A stretch of 64,000 nucleotides of DNA. Source: Candidatus Vallotiella hemipterorum. Lineage in GTDB: Bacteria; Pseudomonadota; Gammaproteobacteria; Burkholderiales; Burkholderiaceae. The stretch is from NCBI RefSeq assembly GCF_910593725.1, contig NZ_OU343031.1, forward strand, positions 496,001 to 560,000, written 5' to 3'. Shown here one piece after another: positions 46,187 to 57,269 of this stretch. Made by a program: the position numbers and the translations under genes. The first letter of the stretch is position 1. Each line of letters starts with the position of its first letter. Below the pieces are notes generated by a model, which was not told the DNA's origin, ran no database searches, and saw nothing but the letters and a program-made list of their open reading frames with translations.

Positions 46187-46280
46187 AATTAGCGCTGTTG
46201 TACCTATGTTGTGATCACGTGTGAATAAATGACTAGCGTTCTGCGCTGGTCTGCTAGATCAAAGCCAGGAGATTAGTAAA

Positions 46281-48173
46281 ATGGGTAAGATTATTGGGAT
46301 CGACCTTGGTACCACGAATTCTTGCGTGGCACTTATGGAAGGAAATCAAGTGCGAGTTATTGAAAACGCAGAGGGCACTCGCACAACACCTTCAGTTATC
46401 GCATATATGAGTGATGGTGAGATTCTTGTCGGTGCTCCAGCTAAGCGCCAATCTGTGACCAACCCGAAGAATACGCTGTTCGCCGTTAAGCGGTTGATTG
46501 GTCGTCGTTTTCAAGAGAAAGAAGTACAAAAAGATATTGGTCTGATGCCTTATCCAATTATTAAGGCAAATAATGGTGATGCTTGGGTACAGGTACACGA
46601 CAAAAAGCTCGCGCCACCGCAGATTTCTGCTGAAGTCTTACGTAAGATGAAGAAAACAGCCGAGGATTACCTCGGTGAGCCAGTAACAGAGGCAGTGATC
46701 ACTGTGCCGGCATACTTCAACGATAGTCAACGGCAAGCAACAAAAGATGCGGGTCGTATAGCTGGTCTGGAGGTAAAGCGAATTATTAACGAGCCCACTG
46801 CCGCAGCGCTAGCGTTTGGGCTAGATAAAACCGAAAAAGGAGACCGAAAAATTGCGGTCTATGATCTTGGTGGTGGTACGTTTGATGTATCGATCATAGA
46901 GATCGCAGATGTGGATGGAGAGATGCAATTTGAGGTATTATCAACCAACGGTGATACATTCCTAGGTGGAGAAGATTTTGATCAGAGAATTATCGACTAT
47001 ATTATTAGTGAATTTAAAAAGGAGCAAGGCGTTGATCTCTCTAAAGACGTGCTCGCGCTTCAACGGCTAAAGGAAGCATCTGAAAAGGCTAAAATCGAGC
47101 TATCAAGCTCAGCACAAACCGAAATTAATCTTCCATATATTACAGCGGATGCATCTGGACCAAAGCACTTAAACCTAAAGATCAACCGAGCAAAATTAGA
47201 GGCCTTAGTCGAGGAGTTAATTAAGCGCACAATTGAGCCGTGTCGTACTGCAATTAAAGATGCAGGCGTAAAAGTCGCTGATATTAATGATGTGATCTTA
47301 GTAGGTGGTATGACCCGGATGCCGAAGGTACAGGATAAAGTTAAGGAGTTCTTTGGTAAAGAGCCGCGGCGCGATGTGAATCCAGACGAGGCGGTCGCAG
47401 TAGGCGCTGCGATTCAGGGTCAAGTTCTTTCTGGCGATCGTACTGATGTGCTACTACTAGATGTAACGCCATTGTCGCTAGGTATCGAGACCCTTGGTGG
47501 CGTGATGACAAAAATGATTAATAAAAACACCACGATCCCAACCAAGCATACACAAGTGTACTCAACAGCCGACGACAATCAATCCGCGGTAACGGTCAAA
47601 GTTTTCCAGGGTGAGCGCGAGATGGCGGCTGGCAATAAAATGTTAGGCGAATTTAATTTAGAGGGTATCCCGCCCGCACCCCGGGGAATTCCGCAGATTG
47701 AAGTGACATTTGATATTGATGCAAATGGTATCTTGCATGTACATGCACGTGACAAAGGTACTGGCAAAGAAAACAAAATTACTATCAAGGCAAATTCCGG
47801 CTTATCTGAGTCTGAGATTGAGAAAATGGTAAAGGATGCTGAAGTCAATGCCGAAGAGGATCATCGCCTACGAGAGCTGGCTGACGCACATAATCAAGGT
47901 GACGCGCTAGTGCATAGCACGAAAAAAGCCTTATCTGACTACGGTAATAAAATTGATGAGAATGAGAGAGCTGCAATCGAGACTGCGCTAAAGGAATTAG
48001 AAGAAACACTTAAAAATGCTTCAGACAAGAAAGAGGTCGAGGCAAAAATTGAAGTACTCTCTAAAGCCTCACAGAAACTCAGTGAAAAAATGTACGCCGA
48101 TATACAGGACCAGACAAGCAAGCCAGCGAATGACGTTGTCGATGCCGACTTTAAGGAAGTAAAGAAAAATTAA
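46281..48173 (+). CDS. dnaK: molecular chaperone DnaK (Hsp70)
   Basis: ATP-driven folding chaperone. 630 residues, a little shorter than Burkholderia forms (about 650) because of a shorter C-terminal tail that still ends [13 protein letters not shown]. The ATPase domain begins [20 protein letters not shown]; further motifs are [15 protein letters not shown] and [11 protein letters not shown]; the linker [19 protein letters not shown] leads to the substrate domain. A good ribosome site (AGGAG) is 12 bases before the ATG. It is 94 bp after grpE. Confidence 0.98.
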   Translation: MGKIIGIDLGTTNSCVALMEGNQVRVIENAEGTRTTPSVIAYMSDGEILVGAPAKRQSVTNPKNTLFAVKRLIGRRFQEKEVQKDIGLMPYPIIKANNGDAWVQVHDKKLAPPQISAEVLRKMKKTAEDYLGEPVTEAVITVPAYFNDSQRQATKDAGRIAGLEVKRIINEPTAAALAFGLDKTEKGDRKIAVYDLGGGTFDVSIIEIADVDGEMQFEVLSTNGDTFLGGEDFDQRIIDYIISEFKKEQGVDLSKDVLALQRLKEASEKAKIELSSSAQTEINLPYITADASGPKHLNLKINRAKLEALVEELIKRTIEPCRTAIKDAGVKVADINDVILVGGMTRMPKVQDKVKEFFGKEPRRDVNPDEAVAVGAAIQGQVLSGDRTDVLLLDVTPLSLGIETLGGVMTKMINKNTTIPTKHTQVYSTADDNQSAVTVKVFQGEREMAAGNKMLGEFNLEGIPPAPRGIPQIEVTFDIDANGILHVHARDKGTGKENKITIKANSGLSESEIEKMVKDAEVNAEEDHRLRELADAHNQGDALVHSTKKALSDYGNKIDENERAAIETALKELEETLKNASDKKEVEAKIEVLSKASQKLSEKMYADIQDQTSKPANDVVDADFKEVKKN

Positions 48174-48187
48174 GCAAAACAGTAAGG

Positions 48188-48218
48188 GCTACCCAGTGCG
48201 CATTGCGTACTGGGTAGC
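48188..48218 (+). terminator. hairpin after dnaK
   Basis: Arms GCTACCCAGT and ACTGGGTAGC enclose a loop region that can extend the stem with a G:T pair and further GC pairs. It starts 15 bases after the dnaK stop. No T-run follows, so it may attenuate or protect the transcript rather than end it. Confidence 0.5.
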
Positions 48219-48272
48219 ATACCAGCTATTTAGTATGCCATCGTGCGTTGGCACGGTGAAAAAAGACAAGGC

Positions 48273-48301
48273 GTTTAGCGGGCTTATGGCGCTCGCTAAA
48301 C
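48273..48301 (+). repeat. second dnaK-dnaJ intergenic hairpin
   Basis: Arms GTTTAGCG and CGCTAAAC are perfect complements around a 13-base loop with extra GC pairing. It lies 22 bp before the dnaJ start, so it could reduce dnaJ translation or process the message. Confidence 0.45.
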
Positions 48302-48322
48302 CCATTTTAGCATTGATTCGAT

Positions 48323-49450
48323 ATGGCCAAACAGGACTACTACGACGTGCTGAGTGTCGCTAAGAATGCTTCTGATAACGACATTAAGAAAGCGTATCGA
48401 AAGCTAGCAATGAAGTATCACCCAGACCGAAATCCTGGAAATAAGGGTGCGGAAGAGCGTTTCAAAGAGGTAAAAGAGGCTTACGAAATCCTATCTGATA
48501 CGCAAAAGCGCGCCGCATACGATCAGTATGGCAGATCAGGAGTTGACCCAAATATGGGTGTGGCTAGTGCACAAGGATTCGGCGGCTTTTCTGATGCATT
48601 CGGTGACATCTTCGGAGATATTTTTGGGCAGGCTGGAGGTGGCAGTCGCCGTGCTGGTACACAGTCATACCATGGTGCGGATCTGCGCTACAGTATGGAG
48701 ATCTCTCTAGAACAGGCTGCGCATGGCTATTCGACACAAATTCGAGTGCCGAATTGGACGTCCTGCCAGGTATGTTATGGTGCTGGCGCGAAACCGGGAA
48801 CTAAGCCAGAAGCATGTCCAACTTGTCATGGGCAGGGCCAGGTGCGTGTATCACAGGGTTTCTTTAGTATCCAGCAAACATGTTCAAAGTGTCATGGTAT
48901 TGGAACGCATATTCCAGATCCTTGTACTTATTGTCATGGCGACGGTAAGATTAAAGAAACTAAAACACTAGAGGTCAAGATTCCTGCGGGCATTGATGAT
49001 GGGATGCGAATCCGCTCTTCTGGTAACGGTGAGCCGGGTATTAATAATGGTCCAAACGGTGATCTCTACGTAGAAATTCATATTAAACCGCATACCGTCT
49101 TTGAGCGTGATGGTAATGACTTACATTGCCAGATGCCCATTGCCTTCACCACCGCGGTACTGGGTGGGGAGATTGAGGTGCCAACGCTGTCTGGAAAAGC
49201 ATGTTTTACCGTACCAGAGGGCACGCAATCAAGTAAAACATTTTGTTTGAGGGGGAAAGGAATTAAAGGTTTGCGATCGAGCCTACCTGGTGATTTATAT
49301 GTGCATGTACAGGTGGAGACTCCAGTTAAGTTAACCGACACACAGCGCGACCTGCTGCGTCAATTTGAGAAGTCCTTGGTTGAAGGGGGGGCGCGACATA
49401 GCCCGCAGAGTAAGAGTTGGTTTGATCGTGTAAAAAGTTTCTTTGAATAA
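48323..49450 (+). CDS. dnaJ: co-chaperone DnaJ (Hsp40)
   Basis: Delivers substrates to DnaK and stimulates its ATPase. 375 residues. J domain at residues 1-70 with HPD in KYHPDRNPG; glycine/phenylalanine-rich linker ([20 protein letters not shown]); four zinc-finger repeats [24 protein letters not shown] and CTYCHGDG; then the C-terminal substrate domain. All elements are intact. 149 bp after dnaK with two hairpins between. Confidence 0.97.
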   Translation: MAKQDYYDVLSVAKNASDNDIKKAYRKLAMKYHPDRNPGNKGAEERFKEVKEAYEILSDTQKRAAYDQYGRSGVDPNMGVASAQGFGGFSDAFGDIFGDIFGQAGGGSRRAGTQSYHGADLRYSMEISLEQAAHGYSTQIRVPNWTSCQVCYGAGAKPGTKPEACPTCHGQGQVRVSQGFFSIQQTCSKCHGIGTHIPDPCTYCHGDGKIKETKTLEVKIPAGIDDGMRIRSSGNGEPGINNGPNGDLYVEIHIKPHTVFERDGNDLHCQMPIAFTTAVLGGEIEVPTLSGKACFTVPEGTQSSKTFCLRGKGIKGLRSSLPGDLYVHVQVETPVKLTDTQRDLLRQFEKSLVEGGARHSPQSKSWFDRVKSFFE

Positions 49451-49947
49451 TATAATATCAGTTAATGCATAAGCGAATCTGAGAACGATTTACATTATAA
49501 TAGCTTTATTAGCTTGTTAGGTCTGTGACAATATCCCAAGTATAGTGCGTCTGTGTCAACTTTAGGGACCGCTAAAGTTGACACAGACGCACTATATAAA
49601 GCCGACTTGACATAGTTTTCATTATCATTCTTCATAAAATAAAAGCTCTGTGCACAGTGTTGTACATCCCAGCACTTGCAGCATATAAAAGCTTACATGC
49701 TGATATCTCAGACTGCTAAACATTTTCTATCCTAGTGTTATTTAGTGATCGGGCTACATATGTCAGTGTAATTACAACTAATGTAATTAATTTTATATCC
49801 GCGTGCGTTGTGCTTTCTTAACGAGTTACATCTGTGTTAGATGCTCTTTACCTATAATATAAATATCGACGGCTTGCTATATAACAGCCCGTTTTTATTA
49901 ACCAAAGCTAAATTAGGAAAATTGATTTCTAGCTGTACGATATCGAT
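49451..49947. other. 500-bp spacer between convergent dnaJ and panB
   Basis: No gene recognised. It contains the perfect 25-bp inverted repeat at 49541-49596 and a smaller 8-bp hairpin at 49769-49789 (TAATTACA / TGTAATTA). Confidence 0.5.
49541..49596. repeat. perfect 25-bp inverted repeat with a 6-base loop
   Basis: The left arm (49541-49565) begins TATAGTGCGTCTGTGTCAAC; the right arm (49572-49596) is its exact reverse complement; the loop is GGACCG. It lies between convergent dnaJ and panB, 90 bp past the dnaJ stop, so a bidirectional terminator is one possibility, but the arms are far longer than a terminator needs and no T-run follows. Its GC content is higher than the surrounding spacer. 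Confidence 0.85.
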
Positions 49948-50766
49948 TTAAAATGTGTGCTCTTTAGCAGGGAAAGTACCTTCTTTTACAGCGCGAACAT
50001 AAGAATAGACGGCTTCCTCGATCGAGGGCTGACTAATCATAAAGTTCTTGACGAACCTAGGTAGTTTTCCAGCAGTTAAGCCTAGCATATCGTACAATAC
50101 CAGCACCTGGCCTGAACATTCGCTTCCGGCGCCGATACCAATAGTTGGAATTGTTAGTAATGCAGTAATCTGAGCTCCTAACGCTGCTGGGATTGCTTCG
50201 AGAATAAGCAGCTGTGCTCCAGCCCGTTCAATCGACTCAGCATCCTTCTTTAGTTGTTCTGCCGCTAGATCGTTTTTACCTTGGACTTTAAAGCCGCCAA
50301 ACGTATGTACTGATTGCGGTGTAAGTCCTAGGTGCGCACACACTGGTATCGACCGTTCGACTAGAAAACGAATGGTATCAACAACCCATAAACCACCCTC
50401 AAGTTTAACCATTTGCGCACCCGCTTTTATAAGTCTAACGGCGCTTGAATATGCCTCTACGAATGTACCATAACTACCGAACGGTAAATCCGAAATAATT
50501 AGTGCATTTCCGCAACTACCGCGTGAAACAATAGCAGTGTGATATGCAATATCCTCGAGCTTAACAGGTAAGGTCGTAGCCTGGCCTTGTAGTACGTTAC
50601 CAAGCGAGTCACCAATTAGGAGTATATCTACGCCTGCGCGCTCGAGTAATGCTGCAAAGCTTGCGTCGTAGCACGTCAGCATTGCGATTAGCTCTCCAGA
50701 ATCACGCATCTTCTGCAGGAGCGGAACAGTAACAGTACAACGACCGGAATTCATCGGATAGCTCAT
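49948..50766 (-). CDS. panB: 3-methyl-2-oxobutanoate hydroxymethyltransferase
   Basis: First step of pantothenate synthesis, adding a hydroxymethyl group from methylene-tetrahydrofolate to ketoisovalerate. From the ATG at 50766 there are 272 residues beginning [20 protein letters not shown], matching the family; the frame is open to 50838. Motifs: [31 protein letters not shown] (magnesium ligands), KLEGG and [20 protein letters not shown]. Codirectional with folK, which makes the folate used as cosubstrate. Confidence 0.96.
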   Translation of the reverse strand: MSYPMNSGRCTVTVPLLQKMRDSGELIAMLTCYDASFAALLERAGVDILLIGDSLGNVLQGQATTLPVKLEDIAYHTAIVSRGSCGNALIISDLPFGSYGTFVEAYSSAVRLIKAGAQMVKLEGGLWVVDTIRFLVERSIPVCAHLGLTPQSVHTFGGFKVQGKNDLAAEQLKKDAESIERAGAQLLILEAIPAALGAQITALLTIPTIGIGAGSECSGQVLVLYDMLGLTAGKLPRFVKNFMISQPSIEEAVYSYVRAVKEGTFPAKEHTF

Positions 50767-50982
50767 ATCTAAATAATCCTTAGAGGGTCTTATTAATAAA
50801 GAAAGTTTCTGCCCTGGATAGTCTGAGATGAATAGCATGCTAGACTGCTATAAGCATCTAATAGTATCGATAAGGATAAAAAATATATAAAGGTAACTCA
50901 GAAATCGCCTAGTTAGTCACGACTAGTTAAAGCCAATCATGCTTATAGTTTAAGATCATATCATCGAACATTAGAATAAATA

Positions 50983-51465
50983 CTAGTAGGGGGTAATCTT
51001 TGCGATACGCTGCGAGGAAACATTAGGCAAGTAATAATCTGCCCGGGCTAGATTAGGAATTTCAATCTCTGCCTCCAATTCAAGTAACGGCACTAAAGCG
51101 AATGCCCGCTCGATTAATCGAGGGTGAGGTACTTTCAGATCGAGCCAGTCAATCTGTATAGTGCCGTATAACAGAATATCGATGTCCAGTGTTCGAGGTG
51201 CGTTTTGGTACAAGCGTTTGCGACCAAAATAATTTTCCGTGCTATGACACAGAGTCAGTAGCTGCCGTATAGCAAGTGTAGTGTTAATCTTCACTACACA
51301 ATTATAAAAATCGTTACCATCGGCATTAACCGGGGCGGTGCGATATAGGCTTGATTCTACAAGCGTCATGATAGGTTCCTGCTGTGTAAGGTACATTACA
51401 GCATCCTTCAAGGTCTGGCGCGCGTTACCAAGGTTAGCGCCCAAGCTAAGATAAGCAACAGTCAT
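50983..51465 (-). CDS. folK: 6-hydroxymethyl-7,8-dihydropterin pyrophosphokinase
   Basis: Folate-pathway kinase activating the pterin for condensation with p-aminobenzoate. 160 residues, usual length. The N-terminal AYLSLGANLGNARQTL, the central SSLYRTAPV, and the signature RTLDIDILLYG with its magnesium-binding aspartates are present; the HPRLIERAFALVPLLEL segment closes the fold. Between pcnB and panB, as in Burkholderia, though the deoxynucleoside-kinase-like gene I recall between folK and panB is missing (216-bp gap). Confidence 0.95.
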   Translation of the reverse strand: MTVAYLSLGANLGNARQTLKDAVMYLTQQEPIMTLVESSLYRTAPVNADGNDFYNCVVKINTTLAIRQLLTLCHSTENYFGRKRLYQNAPRTLDIDILLYGTIQIDWLDLKVPHPRLIERAFALVPLLELEAEIEIPNLARADYYLPNVSSQRIAKITPY

Positions 51466-51555
51466 AGCGGCTTCCTGTTATATACTACCGGACGTTTTCA
51501 TAAGCTTCGAAGTGCCTCTATGAATATGAGATTTGCTTTCAGCTCAAGACAAGGT

Positions 51556-53184
51556 CTATAAGATATTTGCGCTAGAATTTTTACGGTTACGTGAGCCGCT
51601 GCCGCGCCGCCGGCGGTTCTGGCGTTCTTTTTCCCTCTGTTTCAGCATCACCTCTCGAAAATTCGGATCGCCAGCGATAAAATCTTTCCACCATTGACAG
51701 ATAGATTCGTCTAGCTCGCCCGCTTCGCAGCGTAACAAGAGAAAATCATAACCCGCCCTAAAACTATGATGCTCTATAAGTTTTAACGCACTGCGACCGG
51801 AGCGCTTCTCCAGCCGTGGCTGGAGCTCCAATATTTCACGCATGTCGGTGGTATATCGTCTCCGTATCGCAAGCATTGCAGTTTGCTGGTCTAGCACCTC
51901 ATCTAAAGCTTGATATAGAGCCGGAATCGAAGGTTCACCGCTAGCCTCGTATTGCTTCCAGCGTAGTTGCATTGCATGCCATAGCAACGACGCAAATAAA
52001 AAACCTGGTGAGACCTGTTTACCGGATCGTACGCGTTCATCGGTATTAGTTAGAGCAAGCATAATAAACTGCTCTCCATCTGGCTGCTCAAGTGTTACCT
52101 CTAAAAGAGGAAACACTCTGTGATGCAAGCCTAGCGCACGTAACTGCTTTAAGCAGTTATGTGCATATCCAGAAAGCAGAAGTTTAAGAATCTCGTCAAA
52201 CAGTCGCGCAGCCGGTATGTTATTAATTAAATACACTAATTCAGCAAGAGGCGCCTGCGTTGATGGTTCAATTATAAAATCCAGTTTAGCTGCGAAACGT
52301 ACAGTACGCAGCATCCTGACAGGATCCTCGCGAAAGCGGGTAGCCGGCTCTCCAATCATTCGGAGTACTCGTCCACGAATGTCGTCCATCCCGCAATGGT
52401 AATCCAGTACAATTTGCATCACTGGATCGTAGTACATTGCATTGATAGTGAAGTCGCGACGTGTTGCATCCTGATGCTGTTTACCCCAGACATTATCGCG
52501 CAAAACGCGCCCGCTTGAGTCTACCGCATGCATACGCCGGTTTATACTACATCGCATCTTGTGCGACAGCGCATTAGGCTTGCTATCTGAGCTTTCTTTA
52601 GCACCGACTGGCGTTATCTCTATTGGCGCACGGAACGTTGATACCTCGATAATCTCAGCCCCGAACTGAACATGAACAATCTGAAAACGCCGGCCGATTA
52701 ACCGAGCGCGTCGGAATATTTTAACGATCTCATTAGGCGTTGCATCTGTAGCGACATCAAAATCTTTTGGTACAATATTAAGCAGAAGATCGCGTACCGC
52801 GCCGCCAACGATGAATGCTTGAAAACCAGATTTCTGGAGCATATGAGTCACACGGATTGCGTTATGCGAGATCAACGATAGATCAATATGATGGATATCG
52901 GCTGAAACGATCACCGGTATTTTGGCTTCATAGCTAGCGAGCGTATGTCTGCTGGTATATTTGCTAATAGCCCGGGTGGGGTACAACATCCCATTCGATG
53001 GCTTGCTAGGCGGCAGCCCAGCATCCTGCACTGCCAGCGCCTCAGACGGTACGTTGCATTGCTCGTCCTGTCCCATACCGTAACAATGGTCTGCTATAGC
53101 GATGTTCGGGTTAGCATTTGCGCGATCTTTATCGTTATCGCCGCATCGTAAGCTGAACAACTTTCTGATAAATTTCGTAATCAC
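51556..53184 (-). CDS. pcnB: poly(A) polymerase I
   Basis: Adds 3-prime poly(A) tails that mark RNA for decay. 542 residues from a GTG start that lies two bases after the stop of the upstream HAD gene, suggesting coupling. The nucleotidyltransferase core has FIVGGAVRDLLLNIVPKDFDVAT with the catalytic aspartates, then RRDFTINAMYYDP and the RNA-binding DIRGRVLRMIGEPATRFREDP. The C-terminus is strongly basic (REKERQNRRRRGSGSRNRK), typical of this enzyme. The first 100 residues are variable. Confidence 0.95.
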   Translation of the reverse strand: MITKFIRKLFSLRCGDNDKDRANANPNIAIADHCYGMGQDEQCNVPSEALAVQDAGLPPSKPSNGMLYPTRAISKYTSRHTLASYEAKIPVIVSADIHHIDLSLISHNAIRVTHMLQKSGFQAFIVGGAVRDLLLNIVPKDFDVATDATPNEIVKIFRRARLIGRRFQIVHVQFGAEIIEVSTFRAPIEITPVGAKESSDSKPNALSHKMRCSINRRMHAVDSSGRVLRDNVWGKQHQDATRRDFTINAMYYDPVMQIVLDYHCGMDDIRGRVLRMIGEPATRFREDPVRMLRTVRFAAKLDFIIEPSTQAPLAELVYLINNIPAARLFDEILKLLLSGYAHNCLKQLRALGLHHRVFPLLEVTLEQPDGEQFIMLALTNTDERVRSGKQVSPGFLFASLLWHAMQLRWKQYEASGEPSIPALYQALDEVLDQQTAMLAIRRRYTTDMREILELQPRLEKRSGRSALKLIEHHSFRAGYDFLLLRCEAGELDESICQWWKDFIAGDPNFREVMLKQREKERQNRRRRGSGSRNRKNSSANIL

Positions 53185-53186
53185 TT

Positions 53187-53879
53187 CTATTGGAAGAGTT
53201 TAAGGATACTCCAACCACGAGCGAGCGCATACTCGCGTAGCTTCTCATCCGGATTAGTCGCTACCGGGTCTGTAACCTTTTCAAGCAGTGGGATGTCGTT
53301 ATGCGAATCGCTATAGAAGTAAGTGCTTGCAAAGCATTCCAAGCTACATTCGATTGAATCTAGCCACGCCCGTACTCGAGTAATCTTGCCCTCTCGGTAG
53401 CTTGGAACACCTATCGGGTTTCCTGTGTATGGGCTACTAGGATTCCCGTCCGTCGTTTCAGCTTCACACGCGATCAACGTTTTAATGCCAAATGATTCTG
53501 CGATTGGTGTAGTGATGAAAGAGTTCGTAGCCGTCACTATACAACATAGGTTATCTTCTTTTTGGTGCTTCGCCACCAATGCGCGTGCAGTAGGCTTGAT
53601 CTGAGGATTAATAACCTCACGCATAAACAGATTATGCCAGCTATTTAGCTGCTGCCGAGAGTATCTAGCCAGTGGGGCAAGCATAGTGCGCAAGTACATC
53701 TGGATATCTAGCCTCCCTGCCTGGTAATCAGAGTGGAAACGGTCATTCTCGAGTGAGAAACTATCAGCGTTTACAATTCCAAGCCTGACCATAAAGCGCC
53801 CCCACTCATAGTCGCTATCGATAGGGATTAACGTATGGTCTAGGTCAAATAGGGCAAGGCTGCGTTTTATTTTATTCAT
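53187..53879 (-). CDS. HAD-superfamily IB phosphatase
   Basis: Predicted phosphohydrolase of the SerB-like HAD-IB subfamily; substrate unknown. 230 residues. Motif I LFDLDHTLIPIDSDYEW is at residues 10-26 with the catalytic DxD; motif II lies in CIVTATNSFITTPIAESFG; motif III/IV is FYSDSHNDIPLLEKV. The gene sits between hda and pcnB in Burkholderia too, nine bases from the hda stop. It remains intact although hda is dead, so the small operon is still transcribed or has another promoter. Confidence 0.92.
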   Translation of the reverse strand: MNKIKRSLALFDLDHTLIPIDSDYEWGRFMVRLGIVNADSFSLENDRFHSDYQAGRLDIQMYLRTMLAPLARYSRQQLNSWHNLFMREVINPQIKPTARALVAKHQKEDNLCCIVTATNSFITTPIAESFGIKTLIACEAETTDGNPSSPYTGNPIGVPSYREGKITRVRAWLDSIECSLECFASTYFYSDSHNDIPLLEKVTDPVATNPDEKLREYALARGWSILKLFQ

Positions 53880-53888
53880 AGAGATATT

Positions 53889-54596
53889 TTACTGGAAGCT
53901 GTCGGCTGGCATCGCGCGTGGGAGTAACGGTGTAATTGCGCGCTGATGCTCTAAGGCAAAACGGTCGAGTTTTTCTAGCATACGCATTAGACTAGGCATA
54001 TTACGGCGGTAGTGTGTAAGCAGCCATCTTGACACATCATCGGTGAACATCAAACCACGTTCACAAGCAGCATACTTAAGCACAGTTGCATTATTATCGT
54101 CAAACTAGTACGTTAAAAGATAAAATAATAGACTCTAACCCAGGCGAGTGCGTATGTCCTCGCGCATCGCTAGGTGAAGGGGGCGGCGGCGTTTCCAGTG
54201 GCTACTAGAGCAATGCCTGGTCTAGTGCACACTGCGTAAACGGGGGGTTACAAAACTATCTGTTACGCACCAGCGAGTTGATCAACATCGTCGACCGCAT
54301 AGATCTCAAATGTTAATCATATCCGAATACGGAGATCAGACTAAGTGGTTCGATAAAGCGAGCGCGGTTATTAGATGCGCTAGCAACCAGCGCTTGAAGT
54401 AAATGGATTCTCCCGTGCTACCTATGCCACCCCATACATAGAATATATGGTCTCTGTGCTGGGTTTAGCTGAAAGAGCTATATCCAGCTAGCGATACGGG
54501 CAACTAATTCGCCATGGTTACCGGCGAAGAAGTTTTTGAATGTCTTCGCCGGCGGTGTGCCTAGATCGAGTATCAGTTGACGCTAAGAAGCAGACA
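53889..54596 (-). pseudogene. hda: DnaA regulatory inactivator Hda, inactivated
   Basis: Hda works with the sliding clamp to convert DnaA-ATP to DnaA-ADP after initiation. On the minus strand the family can be followed in pieces: RQLILDLGTPPAKTFKNFFA and GELVARIASW (start about 54580), YVWGGIGSTGES (degraded Walker A), YAVDDVDQLAGA (Walker B), ALVATGN, MREDIRTRLGW and the C-terminal FTDDVSRWLLTHYRRNMPSL. Lesions: a stop after IASWI, two stops after DQLAGA and soon after, and at least one frameshift before MREDIRT. Walker A has lost the GSGKT-like core. Position between the HAD gene and divergent purM is ancestral. Confidence 0.93.
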
Positions 54597-54715
54597 AGGT
54601 CGGCAAGGGTGGCAAGGGTTCTAGAATGCGGTTTAATGAGTTCGTGCAGGTGGCAACACACATCGGGTAAAATTCCGTTTTACGGACTTTCACGCGAGAT
54701 TCTCGCGCTTTCGCC

Positions 54716-55780
54716 ATGAATCAACTGAAATCCACTGTTAGTATTCAGCCGTTAGACCTAACTTACCGTGATGCGGGCGTCGACATCGACACAGGAGAAG
54801 AGCTTATTGAGCGTATTAAGCCCTTTACAAAAAAAACAGTGCGAGATGGCGTGCTGTCAGGAATTGGTGGATTCGGCGCACTCTTCGAAGTGCCAAATAA
54901 ATACTGTGAGCCGGTGTTGGTTTCTAGTACTGACGGTGTAGGCACAAAACTGAAACTAGCGTTTCATTTAAATCAGCATGATACGGTCGGTCAAGATTTA
55001 GTAGCGATGAGCGTTAACGATATTCTAGCGCAAGGGGCTGAACCACTTTTTTTCCTTGATTATTTTGCCTGCGGTAGACTCGATATCAAGATAGCATCGA
55101 GTGTGCTGAGGGGTATTGCAGTCGGATGCGAATTAGCTGGATGCTCACTTATCGGTGGCGAAACAGCCGAGATGCCTGGGATGTATCCAGAGGGTGAATA
55201 CGACCTTGCTGGATTTGCGGTCGGGGTGGTCGAAAAAAGCAAGATTATCGACGGTAGAACAATTACCGCCGGAGATATTGTGCTGGGCCTAGCCTCGAGC
55301 GGCATCCATTCAAATGGATATGCGCTAGTTCGAAAAATTATTAAGTGTGCAGAACCGGACTTGCGCGCCGATTTCGATGGGGAGCGATCGCTGGCCGATG
55401 CGCTGATGGCACCTACACGCATCTACGCAAAAGCTATTAGCAGGTTAATGGAGCAACTCCCAATAAAGGGTATCGCCCATATTACAGGTGGGGGGCTTAT
55501 CAGAAATATGCCGCGCGTTCTTCCTGAAGGGCTATGTGCGAAGCTAGAGCGCTGCGCATGGCCGTTGCCGAGACTATTTGCGTGGCTACAGCAGCTTGGC
55601 GGTATAACTGACGAAGAAATGCATCACGTCTTTAATTGCGGAATTGGGATGGTAGTCATTGTTGCCGCAAAGCACGCACAGATAGCGGTCAACTCGCTCT
55701 CGGAAAGTGGCGAACAAGTATGGATACTCGGCACAGTATGCAAGCATAATACTGGGGGGGCGAAAATAATCGTGGTATGA
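54716..55780 (+). CDS. purM: phosphoribosylformylglycinamidine cyclo-ligase (AIR synthetase)
   Basis: Fifth step of purine synthesis, closing the imidazole ring with ATP. 354 residues. Begins [20 protein letters not shown], then [66 protein letters not shown] and [18 protein letters not shown], all canonical. Divergent from the hda pseudogene and convergent with miaA. With purB it shows purine synthesis is kept. Identification is certain. Confidence 0.97.
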   Translation: MNQLKSTVSIQPLDLTYRDAGVDIDTGEELIERIKPFTKKTVRDGVLSGIGGFGALFEVPNKYCEPVLVSSTDGVGTKLKLAFHLNQHDTVGQDLVAMSVNDILAQGAEPLFFLDYFACGRLDIKIASSVLRGIAVGCELAGCSLIGGETAEMPGMYPEGEYDLAGFAVGVVEKSKIIDGRTITAGDIVLGLASSGIHSNGYALVRKIIKCAEPDLRADFDGERSLADALMAPTRIYAKAISRLMEQLPIKGIAHITGGGLIRNMPRVLPEGLCAKLERCAWPLPRLFAWLQQLGGITDEEMHHVFNCGIGMVVIVAAKHAQIAVNSLSESGEQVWILGTVCKHNTGGAKIIVV

Positions 55781-55865
55781 CTATAGGCAATAGAATCGAC
55801 GACGCTTTTGCAGAAGAAAGTTGCTCGCTTTCGATGGCTATCTATAGCCCTAAAAATAGCAGTGT

Positions 55866-56855
55866 CTACTTTATGGCCCATATTCGACATACAGCATCAG
55901 CAGCACGTGAGCCAGCATCAGTTTTATCACAATCAATGACAATGCGCTCAGGCATCGAGCGCAGCCATGTTAATTGGCGCTTGCAGAGCTGTTGTGTTGC
56001 GAATATGCTTTTGTCACGCATTACTTTATAAGTATACTCGCCATCCAGGTACGCCCATACTTGTCGGTATCCAACACAGCGCATTGATGGCAATTTAGAA
56101 TGTAGATCGCCGCGTTCGCGTAATTGTTGAACTTCGTTGATTAACCCACTATCTAACATAGTGTCAAAACGACGTGCGATACGCGCGTGGAGTATGGAGC
56201 GGTCAGCTGGTTCCAGAGAAACAGCTGAAAATCGAGGTAACAGCGGCACACTGGCACTTATATCCGTTGGGTGTAAGTCACTTGGATTAACGGGCAGGTT
56301 AGAAGATCGCTGCAATAGCAAAGACATTGGCTGACCGGTTAACCACCACACCTCTAGGGCACGTTGGATCCGCTGCGAATCATTAGGCGCGATTCGTATC
56401 GCCGATACAGGATCAATCTGCGCCAATTTTGCGTGCAGAGTAGGCCAGCCTACGCATGCGGCATACTGGTTCAGTACAGATCTGATAGATGCGTTAGCTC
56501 GCGGCAAGTCGTTTAGGCCTGTTACCAGTGTCTTATAGTACAACATTGTTCCACCTACCAGTAATGGTAGTTTGCCGCGCTCGATAATTTGTGAGCATAG
56601 ACGCAGTGCGTCAGTGCGAAATTGTACTGAAGAATAGTTATCGAACGGGTCAATGATATTGATCAGATGGTGAGATACTACACTAAGCTCAGACGCACTA
56701 GGCTTAGCAGTCCCAATATTCATTTGACGGTAGACAAGTGCTGAATCGACACTGATAATCTCGACCGGTGCATAGCGTGCTAGCGCAAGCGCAGCAGCAC
56801 TTTTACCAGAAGAAGTTGGCCCAAGCAGGCATGCGATAACATGAGCGGATAACAT
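55866..56855 (-). CDS. miaA: tRNA dimethylallyltransferase
   Basis: Adds the isopentenyl group to adenine 37 of tRNAs that read UNN codons. 329 residues. The P-loop [15 protein letters not shown] is at residues 12-26, followed by [35 protein letters not shown], and [19 protein letters not shown]; the C-terminal [15 protein letters not shown] segment is present. In Burkholderia mutL and amiC lie between miaA and tsaE; both are missing and an 825-bp spacer remains. Convergent with purM. Confidence 0.96.
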   Translation of the reverse strand: MLSAHVIACLLGPTSSGKSAAALALARYAPVEIISVDSALVYRQMNIGTAKPSASELSVVSHHLINIIDPFDNYSSVQFRTDALRLCSQIIERGKLPLLVGGTMLYYKTLVTGLNDLPRANASIRSVLNQYAACVGWPTLHAKLAQIDPVSAIRIAPNDSQRIQRALEVWWLTGQPMSLLLQRSSNLPVNPSDLHPTDISASVPLLPRFSAVSLEPADRSILHARIARRFDTMLDSGLINEVQQLRERGDLHSKLPSMRCVGYRQVWAYLDGEYTYKVMRDKSIFATQQLCKRQLTWLRSMPERIVIDCDKTDAGSRAADAVCRIWAIK

Positions 56856-57163
56856 AGTGTAACTATTAGCCTCTTATAAACAATCGGTTTAACTCGTTAA
56901 GTATGAGATAAAGGCGCACCAAACGATTATAATTACATTAACGGGTACACTCGGTAGCTTCTATTAGTTATAGCATCTAACTAATCTCATCAATACCTAA
57001 GTACTAATTGGCGCGAACTACATAGTGATATACTAGCGTACTGAGAAGCTTATGCTGGTGTGTGTTTAGTACTTAGGAGCAGCTATGCTATATATCTGCA
57101 GATTAGTTGGCACTGAGCGCCAGTATGTCACTAAGACAGCAGTAAGTTGATATATCTAACATA

Positions 57164-57191
57164 AAATCATATACTTACAAGTATATGATTT
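57164..57191. repeat. 13-bp inverted repeat with a 2-base centre
   Basis: Arms AAATCATATACTT and AAGTATATGATTT are exact complements around AC. AT-rich, no adjacent gene end within 300 bp. Confidence 0.55.
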
Positions 57192-57269
57192 AAATGTTTT
57201 TAAAAATTGCTGTAGGCCGTGTTGATATGATTGTGCTCGGCTATTTATTACTCATATTTCGCTTGCCCG

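Noticed and set aside
53889-54083. 64-codon frame that could be called a small DnaA-like protein
   Set aside because: It is the C-terminal piece of Hda; upstream pieces of the same gene can be read on the same strand with stops and frameshifts.
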